From Aestuariivirga litoralis (GTDB taxonomy: Bacteria > Pseudomonadota > Alphaproteobacteria > Rhizobiales > Aestuariivirgaceae): a stretch of 64,000 nt of DNA. Position numbers and translations under genes: made by a program. Below the pieces are notes generated by a model, which ran no database searches, was not told the DNA's origin, and saw only the letters and a program-made list of their open reading frames with translations. The stretch spans positions 930,001 to 994,000 of the forward strand of contig NZ_WAHS01000002.1 in the NCBI RefSeq assembly GCF_015714715.1, given 5' to 3'. Of the stretch, positions 32,731-42,422 are shown piece by piece; the stretch's first letter is position 1; the number at the start of each line of letters is the position of its first letter.

Positions 32731-33902
32731 CGCGCGGTATTAAACCCGGGCTTGAGCGACAATGCTCTGAAACGCCAGAACACATAGGCTGTGAGCACCA
32801 GGAATGGCACCCACACGGTCAGCCACACCGGCACTTCGCCCTTCCGCGCCATCTCGGTGCCAAGCCCCAGAAACTGGTGAAAGCCCAGAATGGTCAGCAG
32901 CCCCAGCAGAAAGCGGAACGGGCCGGGATTACGCCGTGGCTCCACCACAAACAGCACGGCAATGAACGGAATCACCAGAATATAAAGCAGCTGCACGATG
33001 CGGTAATTGAATTCCGCCACAATGGCAGATTTCTTGATGTAGGGAGCGAATTCCGGCACCGGCGATCGCATGCTCGCCAATTCAGGAAAAGTCATTTCCC
33101 ATTCCGAATTGCCGCGCTTGCGGAAATTGCTTGTATCAATGGCTTCCACCGGGCCCTTGGCCTGCGAAGAAGCCGAGGCATTATAGGCATCCGGCAACAC
33201 CCGGCCAATGGCATCTTTTCCAATCACTACCTGCAACATGCGCACATCAGACACATCGTAATATTGTTTGGGATCATCCGGCACGATCACCAGATGCCCC
33301 TTGGCTCCCCCAGTGGCGATGGTTTTTCCATCCGGATAGGTTTCGAAAACAAAAATCTTCCCGAAACTATTGCTCTTGGGAGTGATGTTGTCGATCAAAA
33401 CGGTCTTGTTGTTGCTCGTTACAAACAGGTCTCCACCTTCCGGCAGAAGGCTCACGAATTTCTGCACCTGATGCACAAAGGCGCCACTGTTATAAAGCGA
33501 GATCGGCTGCAGCCAGCCCAAGATGAAGAAATCGCAAATCACTACCAGCACAGCCATCACCACCACCGGCCGCATCAACCGGTGCAGGCTGTAACCCAGC
33601 GCATGCAGCGCGTCGAGCTCGCGGTTCTGCGCCAATCTTGCAATGCCCAGCATCATGCCAACGGCGAGAGCCATTTGCAGGGCCAGGCCGGAATAGAGCG
33701 CAAGCCACTGGCCCATATAAGTAAAAATGAGAGCAAAAAATTTGTCTTGGTGGATGGCAAGCCCCAGTCCCAGGCGGAAGCGCACGCATTCCAGAATGAC
33801 GACGACGAAAATGAAAATATTGCGCATCGGTGTGGAGATCACCGACAGCACATAACGGTCAACGCGTGTGAAAATTCCGGAAGTGAATATCGCCATGGCC
33901 AA
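32727..33902 (-). CDS. LptF/LptG-family permease (YjgP/YjgQ), orphan copy
   Basis: 391 aa. Three N-terminal transmembrane helices (from VISTPMRNIFIFVVVILECV; LALQMALAVGMMLGIARL; VVVMAVLVVICDFFILGWL), a periplasmic beta domain (about 140-285) and three C-terminal helices (LLYILVIPFIAVLFVV onwards) match the LPS-export permeases. NRELDALHALG fits the coupling helix. LptF and LptG genes are normally paired near lptD; this single copy has no partner here. It may be a paralogue with another lipid or polysaccharide role. Confidence 0.8.
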   Translation of the reverse strand: MAMAIFTSGIFTRVDRYVLSVISTPMRNIFIFVVVILECVRFRLGLGLAIHQDKFFALIFTYMGQWLALYSGLALQMALAVGMMLGIARLAQNRELDALHALGYSLHRLMRPVVVMAVLVVICDFFILGWLQPISLYNSGAFVHQVQKFVSLLPEGGDLFVTSNNKTVLIDNITPKSNSFGKIFVFETYPDGKTIATGGAKGHLVIVPDDPKQYYDVSDVRMLQVVIGKDAIGRVLPDAYNASASSQAKGPVEAIDTSNFRKRGNSEWEMTFPELASMRSPVPEFAPYIKKSAIVAEFNYRIVQLLYILVIPFIAVLFVVEPRRNPGPFRFLLGLLTILGFHQFLGLGTEMARKGEVPVWLTVWVPFLVLTAYVFWRFRALSLKPGFNTAR

Positions 33903-33997
33903 GCCGTGCTTTTACGCGCGGTCCGCAAAGATTGACAAGTGTGCCGCGTATTAAAAAGACGAAAACACAGCCCGCCCAAAACGCAATTTCACCCCGG

Positions 33998-34015
33998 CGG
34001 AATGACCTCATTCCG
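33998..34015. repeat. Perfect 8-bp-arm palindrome in the leader of the glycan locus
   Basis: CGGAATGA (33998-34005) and TCATTCCG (34008-34015) are exact reverse complements around CC. It lies in the 294-bp gap between the divergent LptF/G-like gene and glycosyltransferase gene. A TTGACA hexamer is at 34095-34100 but lacks a good -10. It may be a regulator site or an upstream hairpin. Confidence 0.45.
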
Positions 34016-34196
34016 GCCGCAGCCGCGCAAGCCTGTGTTTACAGTCTTGAGAGTTGATTTCAACTGCAATCTCCGCCCGGGAAACTATGCTAATTTGACA
34101 CTGCGCTGCCCAATTTGTAAGGGGCAGGCTGAACCAGATTGAAGGGCCCTGCCTTATACGGCAAGATGGCTCCTTGAGTTTTTAGGACCACGGCAT

Positions 34197-35690
34197 TTGT
34201 TAGCACTGCAAATCATCATTGGAGCAGTCGGGATCGTTTCGGGCGCAGTAATCCTGGTCTTCGCGCTGGCGCAGGCCTGGCTTGCATTCCGTTATACCCG
34301 CGCCAAAGCCCAAGGCCACGCTTCGCAGGTGGAGCCAGCGCCCTGGAGCGGCAAACTGCCAACCGTTCTGCTTCAGCTTCCGATTTATAATGAGCGCTAC
34401 GTGGTGGAGCGTCTGCTGCGCTGCATGGCCCAGATGGACTATCCTAAGGATAAGCTGACCATTCAGCTGCTGGATGATTCCAATGACGAGACGACGGCGA
34501 TTGCCGCCCGCGTCATTGCTGAACTCACCAAGCAGGGCATCCATATCGAACATGTGCGGCGTCCTGACCGCAAGGGCTTCAAAGCTGGCGCGCTCGATTA
34601 TGGCCTGAAGCTCGACAATTCCGAATTCATTGCCATCTTTGATGCCGACTTCCTGCCGCATCCTGACTTTGTAAAGAGGGTGGTGGCCTATTTTGCTGAT
34701 TCCAATGTCGGCATGGTGCAGACCAGGTGGGAACATCTGAACGCCGACTATTCGCTCATTACCCGCATGATGGCCTTTGCCATCGACAACCACTTCTCGG
34801 TTGAGCATGGCGGGCGCCAGGCCTCCGACAGTTTCATCAATTTCAATGGCACCGGCGGCATGTGGCGCAGGAAGACCATTGAAGATGCCGGCGGCTGGAA
34901 GAGCGACACACTGACCGAAGATCTGGACTTGAGCTTCCGTTCGCAGATCAAGGGCTGGAAATTTATCTTTGCCGAAAGCATCACTACACCGTCAGAATTG
35001 CCGGTGCAGATGAGTGCCGTGCGCAGCCAGCAGTTCCGCTGGACCAAGGGTGCCGCAGAAACCGGCCGCAAGACTCTGAACAATTTGTGGAACTCCAATG
35101 CTGCGTTTTCCACCAAGATTGTCGGCTCCTTCCACATGCTCAACAGTTTCATTTTCTTGTTCCTGCTATGCTTCGGCCTGTCTGCGGCGGCTCTCCCCTT
35201 CTTGGGCTTGGCGGATTTTGCCAGTGTTGCAACCATACTCAACACTCTCATTGGTTTGACGATGGTGGCCACCGTCTTCACCTTCTACACGTCGCAACGC
35301 AGTGGTGATTTTGGCTGGACCGGCAAGAGCCCGCTGAATCTGCTCTATACAACGATCACCTTCATGGCGATGGCCACTGGCTTGTGCATTCATTTGACGC
35401 GTGCGGTGCTGCAGGGGTTGATCGGGCAGGCCACGCCTTTCGTGCGCACGCCCAAACTCAACATCATGTCGAATGAGGGCGAGATCAAAACCAAGCAGGC
35501 TTATAATATCCGGCGCGTGCCCATCGTGGTTTTTTTGGAAACCGCGCTGGCCATTATGTTTGTGGGCCTGATCATTCTCGGCCTCACCTATGAGCACCAC
35601 GCCATCGCCTTCACGGGTGTCTATGCGTTCTACGCCATCGGCTTTTCGGTCGTGTCGCTGCTGAGCTGGCGGGAAGCTTCGCATGCCTGA
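34197..35690 (+). CDS. Family 2 glycosyltransferase, cellulose-synthase-like, membrane-bound
   Basis: 497 aa with a TTG start at 34197 (AGGA site 9 bp upstream; the only upstream ATG is closed by a stop). One N-terminal and about four C-terminal transmembrane segments flank a processive GT2 domain: LPIYNERYVV, QLLDDSNDETT, FDADFLP (DxD), NGTGGMWRRKTIE, LTEDLDLSFR (TED) and QQFRW (QxxRW). This set marks beta-glycan synthases. It is followed by an overlapping DUF6492-like gene and an ABC exporter gene. Confidence 0.87.
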   Translation: MLALQIIIGAVGIVSGAVILVFALAQAWLAFRYTRAKAQGHASQVEPAPWSGKLPTVLLQLPIYNERYVVERLLRCMAQMDYPKDKLTIQLLDDSNDETTAIAARVIAELTKQGIHIEHVRRPDRKGFKAGALDYGLKLDNSEFIAIFDADFLPHPDFVKRVVAYFADSNVGMVQTRWEHLNADYSLITRMMAFAIDNHFSVEHGGRQASDSFINFNGTGGMWRRKTIEDAGGWKSDTLTEDLDLSFRSQIKGWKFIFAESITTPSELPVQMSAVRSQQFRWTKGAAETGRKTLNNLWNSNAAFSTKIVGSFHMLNSFIFLFLLCFGLSAAALPFLGLADFASVATILNTLIGLTMVATVFTFYTSQRSGDFGWTGKSPLNLLYTTITFMAMATGLCIHLTRAVLQGLIGQATPFVRTPKLNIMSNEGEIKTKQAYNIRRVPIVVFLETALAIMFVGLIILGLTYEHHAIAFTGVYAFYAIGFSVVSLLSWREASHA

Positions 35691-36648
35691 AGCGCCTGAG
35701 GGCGGAAAAGGCTCTGGCGTCAGCTGGGGCGTTGTAACACCCAGCTATGCCGGCGATTATGAGCGCTGCCTTCTGCTCTGCCGCAGCATGGATGAATTCC
35801 TCGATGGCAATTGGCACCACTATGTCATCGTGGACAAGCCGCATTTCGAAATGTTCAAGCACCTGGCCAGCGAGAGGCGCAGCGTCTGGCTGACAGAGGA
35901 CGTGGTGCCGGTGAAGATGCATCTGATCCTCACTTTGCCTTTCCTCGGCGGACGCAGCGTGTGGTGGTCGCGCGAGACCGGCCTGTCGATCGGCTGGCAC
36001 ATGCAGCAGATGGTGAAGATCGGCATGGCGGCCAAGGTCACCCATCAGGGCCTGGCCTATCTCGATTCCGATGTTTTCTTCCTGCGGCCCTATCACACTG
36101 ATCAGATGGTGCGGAATGGCCGCTTGCGGTTTTACCAGCACCCGCCACGTCTGAAGATAGATGACATGCGTAATCCCAAATTCGCCCGCACCAGCCTGAA
36201 GATGCTGGGCTTGGCCGATACTGGTGCTTATAACGGTTATGTCGATAACTTTGTCACCTGGCACCGTCAGGAAGTGCTCGACATGTGCGCGCATCTGGCG
36301 GCGCGTTATGGCGGCTCATGGTACCGCGCCTTCCGCAACCGCATCCAGCTCTCTGAATACATGCTCTATGGGCTCTATGTGGATGAAGTGGATCATAACC
36401 GCGATGAGCGCCTCTATCCAGATGCCGTCCAGATGTGCACCACCATCTGGGATGACAAGAAACTGGTCGTGACCGACATTGAAAACTTTTGCCGCAAACT
36501 GGAGCCCTACGAAGTGGCCATCGGTGTCCAGTCTTTCCTGGGTGTGAGCGTGAAACAGCTGGAATCGGAATTCGAGCGCGCCCAGGCGCTGTATGGCAAG
36601 GGCACGCAACATCCGCCGGCCAGATATTCAGGCGAAAAAGGTGCTTAG
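35683..36648 (+). CDS. DUF6492-like putative glycosyltransferase
   Basis: 321 aa, soluble. WGVVTPSYAGDYERCLLLC at the start and GLAYLDSDVFFLRPY (DxD-type metal motif) in the middle resemble GT-A-fold enzymes annotated as DUF6492. Its start overlaps the GT2 gene by 8 bp and its end overlaps the ABC gene by 56 bp, so the three form one transcription unit. It probably decorates the glycan made by the GT2; the sugar is unknown. Confidence 0.68.
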   Translation: MPEAPEGGKGSGVSWGVVTPSYAGDYERCLLLCRSMDEFLDGNWHHYVIVDKPHFEMFKHLASERRSVWLTEDVVPVKMHLILTLPFLGGRSVWWSRETGLSIGWHMQQMVKIGMAAKVTHQGLAYLDSDVFFLRPYHTDQMVRNGRLRFYQHPPRLKIDDMRNPKFARTSLKMLGLADTGAYNGYVDNFVTWHRQEVLDMCAHLAARYGGSWYRAFRNRIQLSEYMLYGLYVDEVDHNRDERLYPDAVQMCTTIWDDKKLVVTDIENFCRKLEPYEVAIGVQSFLGVSVKQLESEFERAQALYGKGTQHPPARYSGEKGA

Positions 36649-38359
36649 GCGCGTCCTTTCGATTTATTGGAGCGCCCCCGGCGGGAGGCCACTTCTCGTA
36701 ACCCTGCTGATGCTGCTGGCCTCGACGGCCGATCTGTTCAGCATGGGCGCCATCGTGCCCTTGGTGGCACAGATCACCGCCGATGGTGGCCAGGACAAAT
36801 CCTATGTCGCACGCTTCATCGGCACCTTCATGCAAACGCTCGGCATCAATCCCAGCTTTGACCATCTGCTGATTTTCATTGGCCTTGGCATGGTCGTGAA
36901 GTCACTCATCCAGCTCGTTTCACTCAGCTTTGTCGGCGTTGCCGTGGCCGATGTGACCACTGGCATCCGCACCCGCATGCTGGACGCCATGGTCCATGCC
37001 AATTGGGCCTATTTCACCGATCACAAGCCCGGCGAAGTGGCCTCGCAGATTTCGGCCCAGTCCGGCCAAGCCGGCCAGGCCTATCAGCAGGCCACGGTGT
37101 TCGTCACCAATGTCGCCTCCAGCCTGGGCTTGGTGACGGCTGCGGTGCTGATCTCGCCGCAGCTGATGGTGCTCACCATTTTGGCACTCATTCTCGTGAT
37201 CCTGCCGCTCAATGCCATTGTCCGCATCGCTGACCGTGTCAGCCAGCAACAATTCACATCCACCAACGCTCTCAACACCGAGCTTGAGGATGTGGTGAAC
37301 AACATGAAGCCGCTCAAATCCATGGGCCGCCAGGAAAGCTTCATCGAGAATTTCGGCGATCATATCCTACGCCTGCGCAAGACGCTCATTCAGGTTGTGG
37401 TTAGCCGCCAGGCCAGCTTCAACCTGCAGGACATCATCTCCACCTTCCTGCTGCTGGGCGGCGTCTGGCTGGCGGTCAGCGTGATGAAGGTGCCGCTGTC
37501 GCAATTCCTGGTCTTCGGCATCGTGTTCTTCCAGATCATCGATGTGATGAAGCGCGTGCAGCAATCCTTTCAGGATGCCGTCGTCGCGGCAGCCACTTAT
37601 CACGGCGTGATGGAAACCATCCACCGCGGTGAAGCCGAAGAGGAAATTGACCAGGGCACCATTGAGCCCACACTGAACACCAGGCTTCATCTCGATGATG
37701 TCAGCTTCGCCTACGGCCCCAAATCCATCCTCTCGCATATCAATGCGGAAGTGCCCGCCGGCAAGATTACAGTTCTGGTCGGCCCCTCGGGCGCTGGCAA
37801 AACAACTTTTCTGGACCTGATCATCGGCTTCAACCGGCCCACCAAAGGCCGCATCCTGATTGACAAGACCGATCTCAAAGACATCAGGCTGCAATCCTGG
37901 CGCCGCCAGATCGGCTATGTGCCGCAGGAGCTCACCTTGCTCAGAGGCTCGGTGGCCGACAATATCGCGCTGGGCGACCGGCGCATTTCCGATGCTGATA
38001 TTCTCGCCGCCCTGAAGCTGGCCGGTGGTCTGGAATTCGTGCAGGCTTTGCCCAAGGGCATCCACAACGATATCGGCACGATGGGCGCCAAGCTCTCTGG
38101 CGGCCAGCGCCAGCGCATCTCGCTGGCCAGAGCCTTGGTGCATAAGCCGAAACTTCTGCTGCTCGATGAAGTCACCAGCGCGCTGGATGACCAGACCGAG
38201 CAGGAAATCTGCCGCAATATCCAGTCACTGTCAGGCACGCTCACCATCCTGGCCATCACCCACCGCCCGGCCTGGAAAAACATTGCCGACCGCATCTACA
38301 AGATCCAGCAAGGCAAAGCGGTGCTCGATAAGGTGCCGGCGCGCCGCAAACGCGCCTAA
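36593..38359 (+). CDS. ABC exporter, fused membrane and ATPase domains (MsbA-like)
   Basis: 588 aa. Six transmembrane helices in residues 25-320, then the ATPase: VGPSGAGKTT (Walker A), GYVPQELTLLRGSV (Q loop), KLSGGQRQRISLARAL (signature), KLLLLDEVTSALD (Walker B) and AITHRPAW (H loop). Such half-transporters export lipids, polysaccharide precursors or peptides as dimers. The start at 36593 lies inside the previous gene; a later GTG near 36640 is possible but has poor ribosome-site spacing. Probably exports the product of the two upstream enzymes. Confidence 0.85.
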   Translation: MARARNIRRPDIQAKKVLRRVLSIYWSAPGGRPLLVTLLMLLASTADLFSMGAIVPLVAQITADGGQDKSYVARFIGTFMQTLGINPSFDHLLIFIGLGMVVKSLIQLVSLSFVGVAVADVTTGIRTRMLDAMVHANWAYFTDHKPGEVASQISAQSGQAGQAYQQATVFVTNVASSLGLVTAAVLISPQLMVLTILALILVILPLNAIVRIADRVSQQQFTSTNALNTELEDVVNNMKPLKSMGRQESFIENFGDHILRLRKTLIQVVVSRQASFNLQDIISTFLLLGGVWLAVSVMKVPLSQFLVFGIVFFQIIDVMKRVQQSFQDAVVAAATYHGVMETIHRGEAEEEIDQGTIEPTLNTRLHLDDVSFAYGPKSILSHINAEVPAGKITVLVGPSGAGKTTFLDLIIGFNRPTKGRILIDKTDLKDIRLQSWRRQIGYVPQELTLLRGSVADNIALGDRRISDADILAALKLAGGLEFVQALPKGIHNDIGTMGAKLSGGQRQRISLARALVHKPKLLLLDEVTSALDDQTEQEICRNIQSLSGTLTILAITHRPAWKNIADRIYKIQQGKAVLDKVPARRKRA

Positions 38360-38412
38360 TCCGCTTTCCACCCAAAACCCGGATTCACGAAGCGCAAGCT
38401 TACGTCTATAGC

Positions 38413-40947
38413 TTGAGCCATGGGTTGTCGCGGGTGATTCGGATTGCCTGGCGACGGGTGGGTTTAAGAAATTTGGACAACGATATTGCGAGACTTTTGC
38501 GCATGAGTGCGGGTGTGGGAGCCTTGCTCACTGCTGGCCTCTTGCCTGTGCCGGCATCGGCCTCGGCAATGGCGGCACTGTCGGTCGGCAGCTTCTCTGC
38601 GACAGGCTGGGCCTGCCTTGCCATCGGCGGGCTGGGCCTGGCCTCAGCCATCGTCATGCGCTTCCGCAACCGCACCAGCGACATCGCCTTGGCCGCAGCC
38701 CGGCAAAGATTGGGCGAGGCCGAATACCTGCTGAACCAGGCAGAAGCGGCACTGAATTCCGAATCGCAGATCCTGCTCACCTGGCCTACCAATGCGCCAA
38801 AACCCGAACGCATGATCGGCGTGCTGCACGGCCTGGCGGAACTGCCGGAAAGCATCGATGGCGTAATGAATTTCGCCGCCTGGCTGGAGCGTGATTCCGC
38901 CGCCCGCCTCACCCAGGAAATTGCTTCCCTGCGTGACAAAGGCAGCGCCTTTAATTTCGGCGTCAAAACCCTGCAGGGTGATCTGTTCGAGGCCGATGGC
39001 CGCGCCGCCGGCACCATGGCCACTTTGCGTTTCAGGCCGCTGACTGGCCAGCGCCTGGAAAACAGCGAAACGCTTTATGATGCGCACAAGCTGGCCCGCC
39101 AAGTGCAGCGCCTCAGCGCCATTCTTGATTCAGCTCCGTTTCCGATCTGGCTGGCCGACCGCAGGGGTCAGTTGAGCTGGATCAACAAAGCCTATGTCGA
39201 TGCCGCCGAAGCCGGCCCCATGGAACAGGTGCTGAAGAAGAATTTTTCGCTGGCGCGTCCCGATGCGATGGATCGCAGCAAAGCCGAAAAGAAGCAGCAT
39301 CTTCTGGGCCGTGCCCGCCTGATCAGCGGCGGCAATGCCCGTGCCCTCAATTTCCATGAAATGCCGGCGGAAGATGGCGTGATCGGCTTTGCGCTGGATG
39401 TGACAGCGCTGGAGGAAACCGAGAAAGAACTGGACCGCCACATCAAGGCGCATGCCTCCACCCTCAACAAGCTCTCCACCGCGATAGCCATTTACGGGCC
39501 GGATCAGCGCCTGCGCTTCTTCAATCAATCCTATGCCCAGCTCTGGCAATTGGATGAGCGTTTCCTCAGCGGCCAACCCACTGACGGCGAAGTGCTGGAC
39601 AAGATGCGCGCCATGCGCCTTCTGCCTGAGCAGGCCAATTACCGCGAATGGCGCGCCAAGCAATTGCAGGCCTATTCCAAGATCGAGCCACGCGAAGACT
39701 ATTGGTATCTGCCGGACGGCCGCAGCTTGCGCGTCATCGCTGAACAGCATCCTTTCGGCGGGGTGAGCTATCTCTACGAAAACCTCACCAAGGAATATCA
39801 GCTCGAGAGCAAATATAATGAGCTGTTCGAAGTGCAGCGCGAAACGCTCGATAATCTGGCTGAGGCCGTGGCGCTCTCCGGGCCTGATGGCCGCCTGCGT
39901 CTCTTCAATCCGGCCTTCCTGCGCTTCTGGTCATTGGATCAGGCCTTCCTTGAGAAGAAGCCGCATGTGAATGAGCTCGCACAGCTGCCGGGCCTCTCGG
40001 CGGATAGCAAGTCGGCATGGGCAGACATCAAGTTCAGCGTCACGGGCCTTGATGCCAAGCGTAAGGAACATGATGGCCGCATCGAGCAGGATGACCGCGT
40101 GCTGCGTTACCGCGCCGTGCCGCTGCCTGATGGCAACGCGCTGCTCACCTTCTCGGATATTTCAGATTCAGTGCGCATTGAACGCGCACTGCGTGACCGT
40201 GCCGAAGCTCTGGAGGCGGCGGACAAGCTGAAGAATACCATCCTCAGCAACGTGTCCTACGAAGTGCGAACCCCGCTCAACAGCATTATCGGTTTTTCCG
40301 AAGCGCTAGATCTCAAGATGCTGGGCGATCTCACGCCGAAACAGGCTGAATATGTTGGTGCCATCCGCCAATCGTCCGAACATCTGAAGACCACCATTGA
40401 TGCCATCATCGATCTCTCCGCTATCGATGCGGGTCAGATGGAATTGAAACTGGCGAAGCTGGATGTTACCGAGCTTCTGGAAAAAACCGCAGAGAAATTT
40501 GTGCCCACTTTGGAAAAGCGCAAGCTTGATATCTCCATCGAAGTGGGCGCTGATGTGTCAACCGTAATGGGCGATGCCGCACGTCTCGAACAAGTGTTGG
40601 CCAATCTTCTCTCCAACGCGGCGGGCTTCTCATCCGCCGGTGGCCAGATCAAGATGGGTGCCCGCAAGAAGGGCGACTCTGTGCAGATCTGGGTGGCCGA
40701 TTCTGGCCGAGGCATTGATCCTGAATTCCAGCCCAAGGTTTTCGAGCGCTTCCAGTCCAAGCCCTTGCCCGGCAGCCACCGCGGCCCGGGCCTTGGCCTT
40801 GCGCTGGTCAAGAGCTTCACCGAGTTGCATGGTGGTAAGGTCTCGCTAGTCTCCAAGCTGGATCAGGGGACCACGGTGGTCTGCACCATCCCGATTGCCG
40901 GGCCGGTGCGCCAGGCGCGGCCGCAGCTCAAATCCACCGCTGCGTGA
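38413..40947 (+). CDS. divL: DivL-type PAS histidine kinase homologue with Tyr at the phospho-acceptor site
   Basis: 844 aa. N-terminal hydrophobic segments near residues 35-55 and 63-85 are followed by several PAS-like domains (for example AILDSAPFPIWLADRRG, STAIAIYGPDQRLRFFN, EAVALSGPDGRLRLFN), a HisKA helix pair and a HATPase. The H box reads NVSYEVRTPLNSIIGF, so the usual His is Tyr616; this is the hallmark of DivL, the CckA-controlling cell-cycle regulator of alphaproteobacteria. ATPase motifs LANLLSNAAGFS, VADSGRGID and GPGLGLALVKS are kept. Its stop overlaps tsaE-amgK. Confidence 0.85.
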   Translation: MSHGLSRVIRIAWRRVGLRNLDNDIARLLRMSAGVGALLTAGLLPVPASASAMAALSVGSFSATGWACLAIGGLGLASAIVMRFRNRTSDIALAAARQRLGEAEYLLNQAEAALNSESQILLTWPTNAPKPERMIGVLHGLAELPESIDGVMNFAAWLERDSAARLTQEIASLRDKGSAFNFGVKTLQGDLFEADGRAAGTMATLRFRPLTGQRLENSETLYDAHKLARQVQRLSAILDSAPFPIWLADRRGQLSWINKAYVDAAEAGPMEQVLKKNFSLARPDAMDRSKAEKKQHLLGRARLISGGNARALNFHEMPAEDGVIGFALDVTALEETEKELDRHIKAHASTLNKLSTAIAIYGPDQRLRFFNQSYAQLWQLDERFLSGQPTDGEVLDKMRAMRLLPEQANYREWRAKQLQAYSKIEPREDYWYLPDGRSLRVIAEQHPFGGVSYLYENLTKEYQLESKYNELFEVQRETLDNLAEAVALSGPDGRLRLFNPAFLRFWSLDQAFLEKKPHVNELAQLPGLSADSKSAWADIKFSVTGLDAKRKEHDGRIEQDDRVLRYRAVPLPDGNALLTFSDISDSVRIERALRDRAEALEAADKLKNTILSNVSYEVRTPLNSIIGFSEALDLKMLGDLTPKQAEYVGAIRQSSEHLKTTIDAIIDLSAIDAGQMELKLAKLDVTELLEKTAEKFVPTLEKRKLDISIEVGADVSTVMGDAARLEQVLANLLSNAAGFSSAGGQIKMGARKKGDSVQIWVADSGRGIDPEFQPKVFERFQSKPLPGSHRGPGLGLALVKSFTELHGGKVSLVSKLDQGTTVVCTIPIAGPVRQARPQLKSTAA

Positions 40948-42422
40948 GCGGCATGATCTTTGCGTCGGCCTCGCCGCAAGACACCGAAAACTTCGCCCGC
41001 ACACTGGCACTCTATGCAAGGCCCGGCATGGTGTTGCTGCTGGAGGGTGATTTGGGTGCCGGCAAATCCACCTTCGCCCGCGCCTTCATCCGCGCCCTGG
41101 CAGGCGGCACGGAAGATTTCGATATTCCCAGCCCCACATTTTCGCTGGTGCAAATCTACGACAACACGCGCGTTCTAGTCGCCCATGTTGATCTCTACCG
41201 CCTGAGTGCCGATGCTGAAGCAGATGAACTCGGTCTGGATGAATTGTCGGCCAGTCACCTGTTGCTCATCGAATGGCCGCGCGCCGCGCAGAAATCCATT
41301 TCACCAGATACGTTGCATCTGCAATTTTCCGGCAGTGGTGAAACGCGTACCATCAAGCTCACGCCGCAGGGCCTGTGGCAGAAAATCCTCACACGCAACG
41401 CGGCGCTAGAAAGATTCCTCACCTCCAGCGGAATCGATCCGCAAACCCGACACTTCTTCGAAGGTGATGCCTCTGCCCGTCGTTATGAGAAGGTGAAGCA
41501 AGGTGATGAAACGCGCCTGCTGATGGACATGCCGCCGCGCGTCGATGGTCCGAATGTTAAAGACGGCAAACCCTATGCGGTGATCGCCCATTCAGCCGAA
41601 GGCCTGCACAATGTCATCGCCGTGAACGAACAGCTCAGCGCCATGGGCTATGGCGCACCGAAAATCTTCGCGCATGATCTCACCCATGGCTTTGCACTCG
41701 TGGAAGATCTCGGCAGCCGCGTGTACCGCGACATGATGCGCAGCGGCGAAAACATGGATGAACCCATGAACGCCGCCATCGCCGTTCTGGCCGATATCGC
41801 CCAGCGCCCTTGGCCGCAAACCCTGCCGCCTTACGACATCGAAGCACAGCTGATCGAAGTCGATCTGCTGCCGGTCTGGTTTCACAAGCATGTACATAAA
41901 TCGGAACCACCGCAGGCATTGCGCGACTCCTTCGAAACCATCTGGCGCAAGCTGCTGCCCGAAACCCAGATTGCAAATCCCGTCTGGGTCCTACGCGATT
42001 ATCATTCTCCCAATCTGATTTGGCTGCCGGAACGCCAAGGCCTCAGCCGTGTGGGCCTCATCGATACGCAAGACGCCTTGCTGGGCCACCCCGCCTACGA
42101 TCTCGCTTCGCTGCTGCAGGATGCCCGCACCGATATTGATTTTGACTGGGCCGATAAGCTCTACGCCCATTACCTCAGCCTGCGCCCGGGTCTCGATCAG
42201 GATGAATTTGCCCGCGGCTATGCCATCCTCGGCGCCCAGCGCGCCAGCAAGATCCTGGGTATTTTTGCACGGTTGAACTTCCGTGATGGCAAGCCGCATT
42301 ATCTGCAGCACATGCCCCGCGTCTCGCGCTACCTCGCCCGCAACTTGCAACATCCGGTGTTGCATGAACTCAAAGCGTGGTACGAAACCCACATGCCGGA
42401 AGCCCTGCACATTGGCCACTAA
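40944..42422 (+). CDS. Fusion of TsaE (tRNA t6A ATPase) and AmgK-like sugar kinase
   Basis: 492 aa. Residues 1-150 are TsaE: LEGDLGAGKSTFARAF (Walker A), PSPTFSLVQIY, HVDLYRL and LIEWPRA. TsaE helps make t6A37 of ANN-decoding tRNAs. Residues about 160-490 are an aminoglycoside-phosphotransferase-fold kinase: FEGDASARRYEKV, LVEDLGSRVY, VLRDYHSPNLIWL (catalytic Asp) and GLIDTQDALLGHPAYDLASLL. The closest known role is AmgK, the anomeric MurNAc/GlcNAc kinase of cell-wall recycling, and MurU follows directly. GTG start at 40944, overlapping the divL stop; ATG 40953 is possible. Confidence 0.88.
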   Translation: MSGMIFASASPQDTENFARTLALYARPGMVLLLEGDLGAGKSTFARAFIRALAGGTEDFDIPSPTFSLVQIYDNTRVLVAHVDLYRLSADAEADELGLDELSASHLLLIEWPRAAQKSISPDTLHLQFSGSGETRTIKLTPQGLWQKILTRNAALERFLTSSGIDPQTRHFFEGDASARRYEKVKQGDETRLLMDMPPRVDGPNVKDGKPYAVIAHSAEGLHNVIAVNEQLSAMGYGAPKIFAHDLTHGFALVEDLGSRVYRDMMRSGENMDEPMNAAIAVLADIAQRPWPQTLPPYDIEAQLIEVDLLPVWFHKHVHKSEPPQALRDSFETIWRKLLPETQIANPVWVLRDYHSPNLIWLPERQGLSRVGLIDTQDALLGHPAYDLASLLQDARTDIDFDWADKLYAHYLSLRPGLDQDEFARGYAILGAQRASKILGIFARLNFRDGKPHYLQHMPRVSRYLARNLQHPVLHELKAWYETHMPEALHIGH

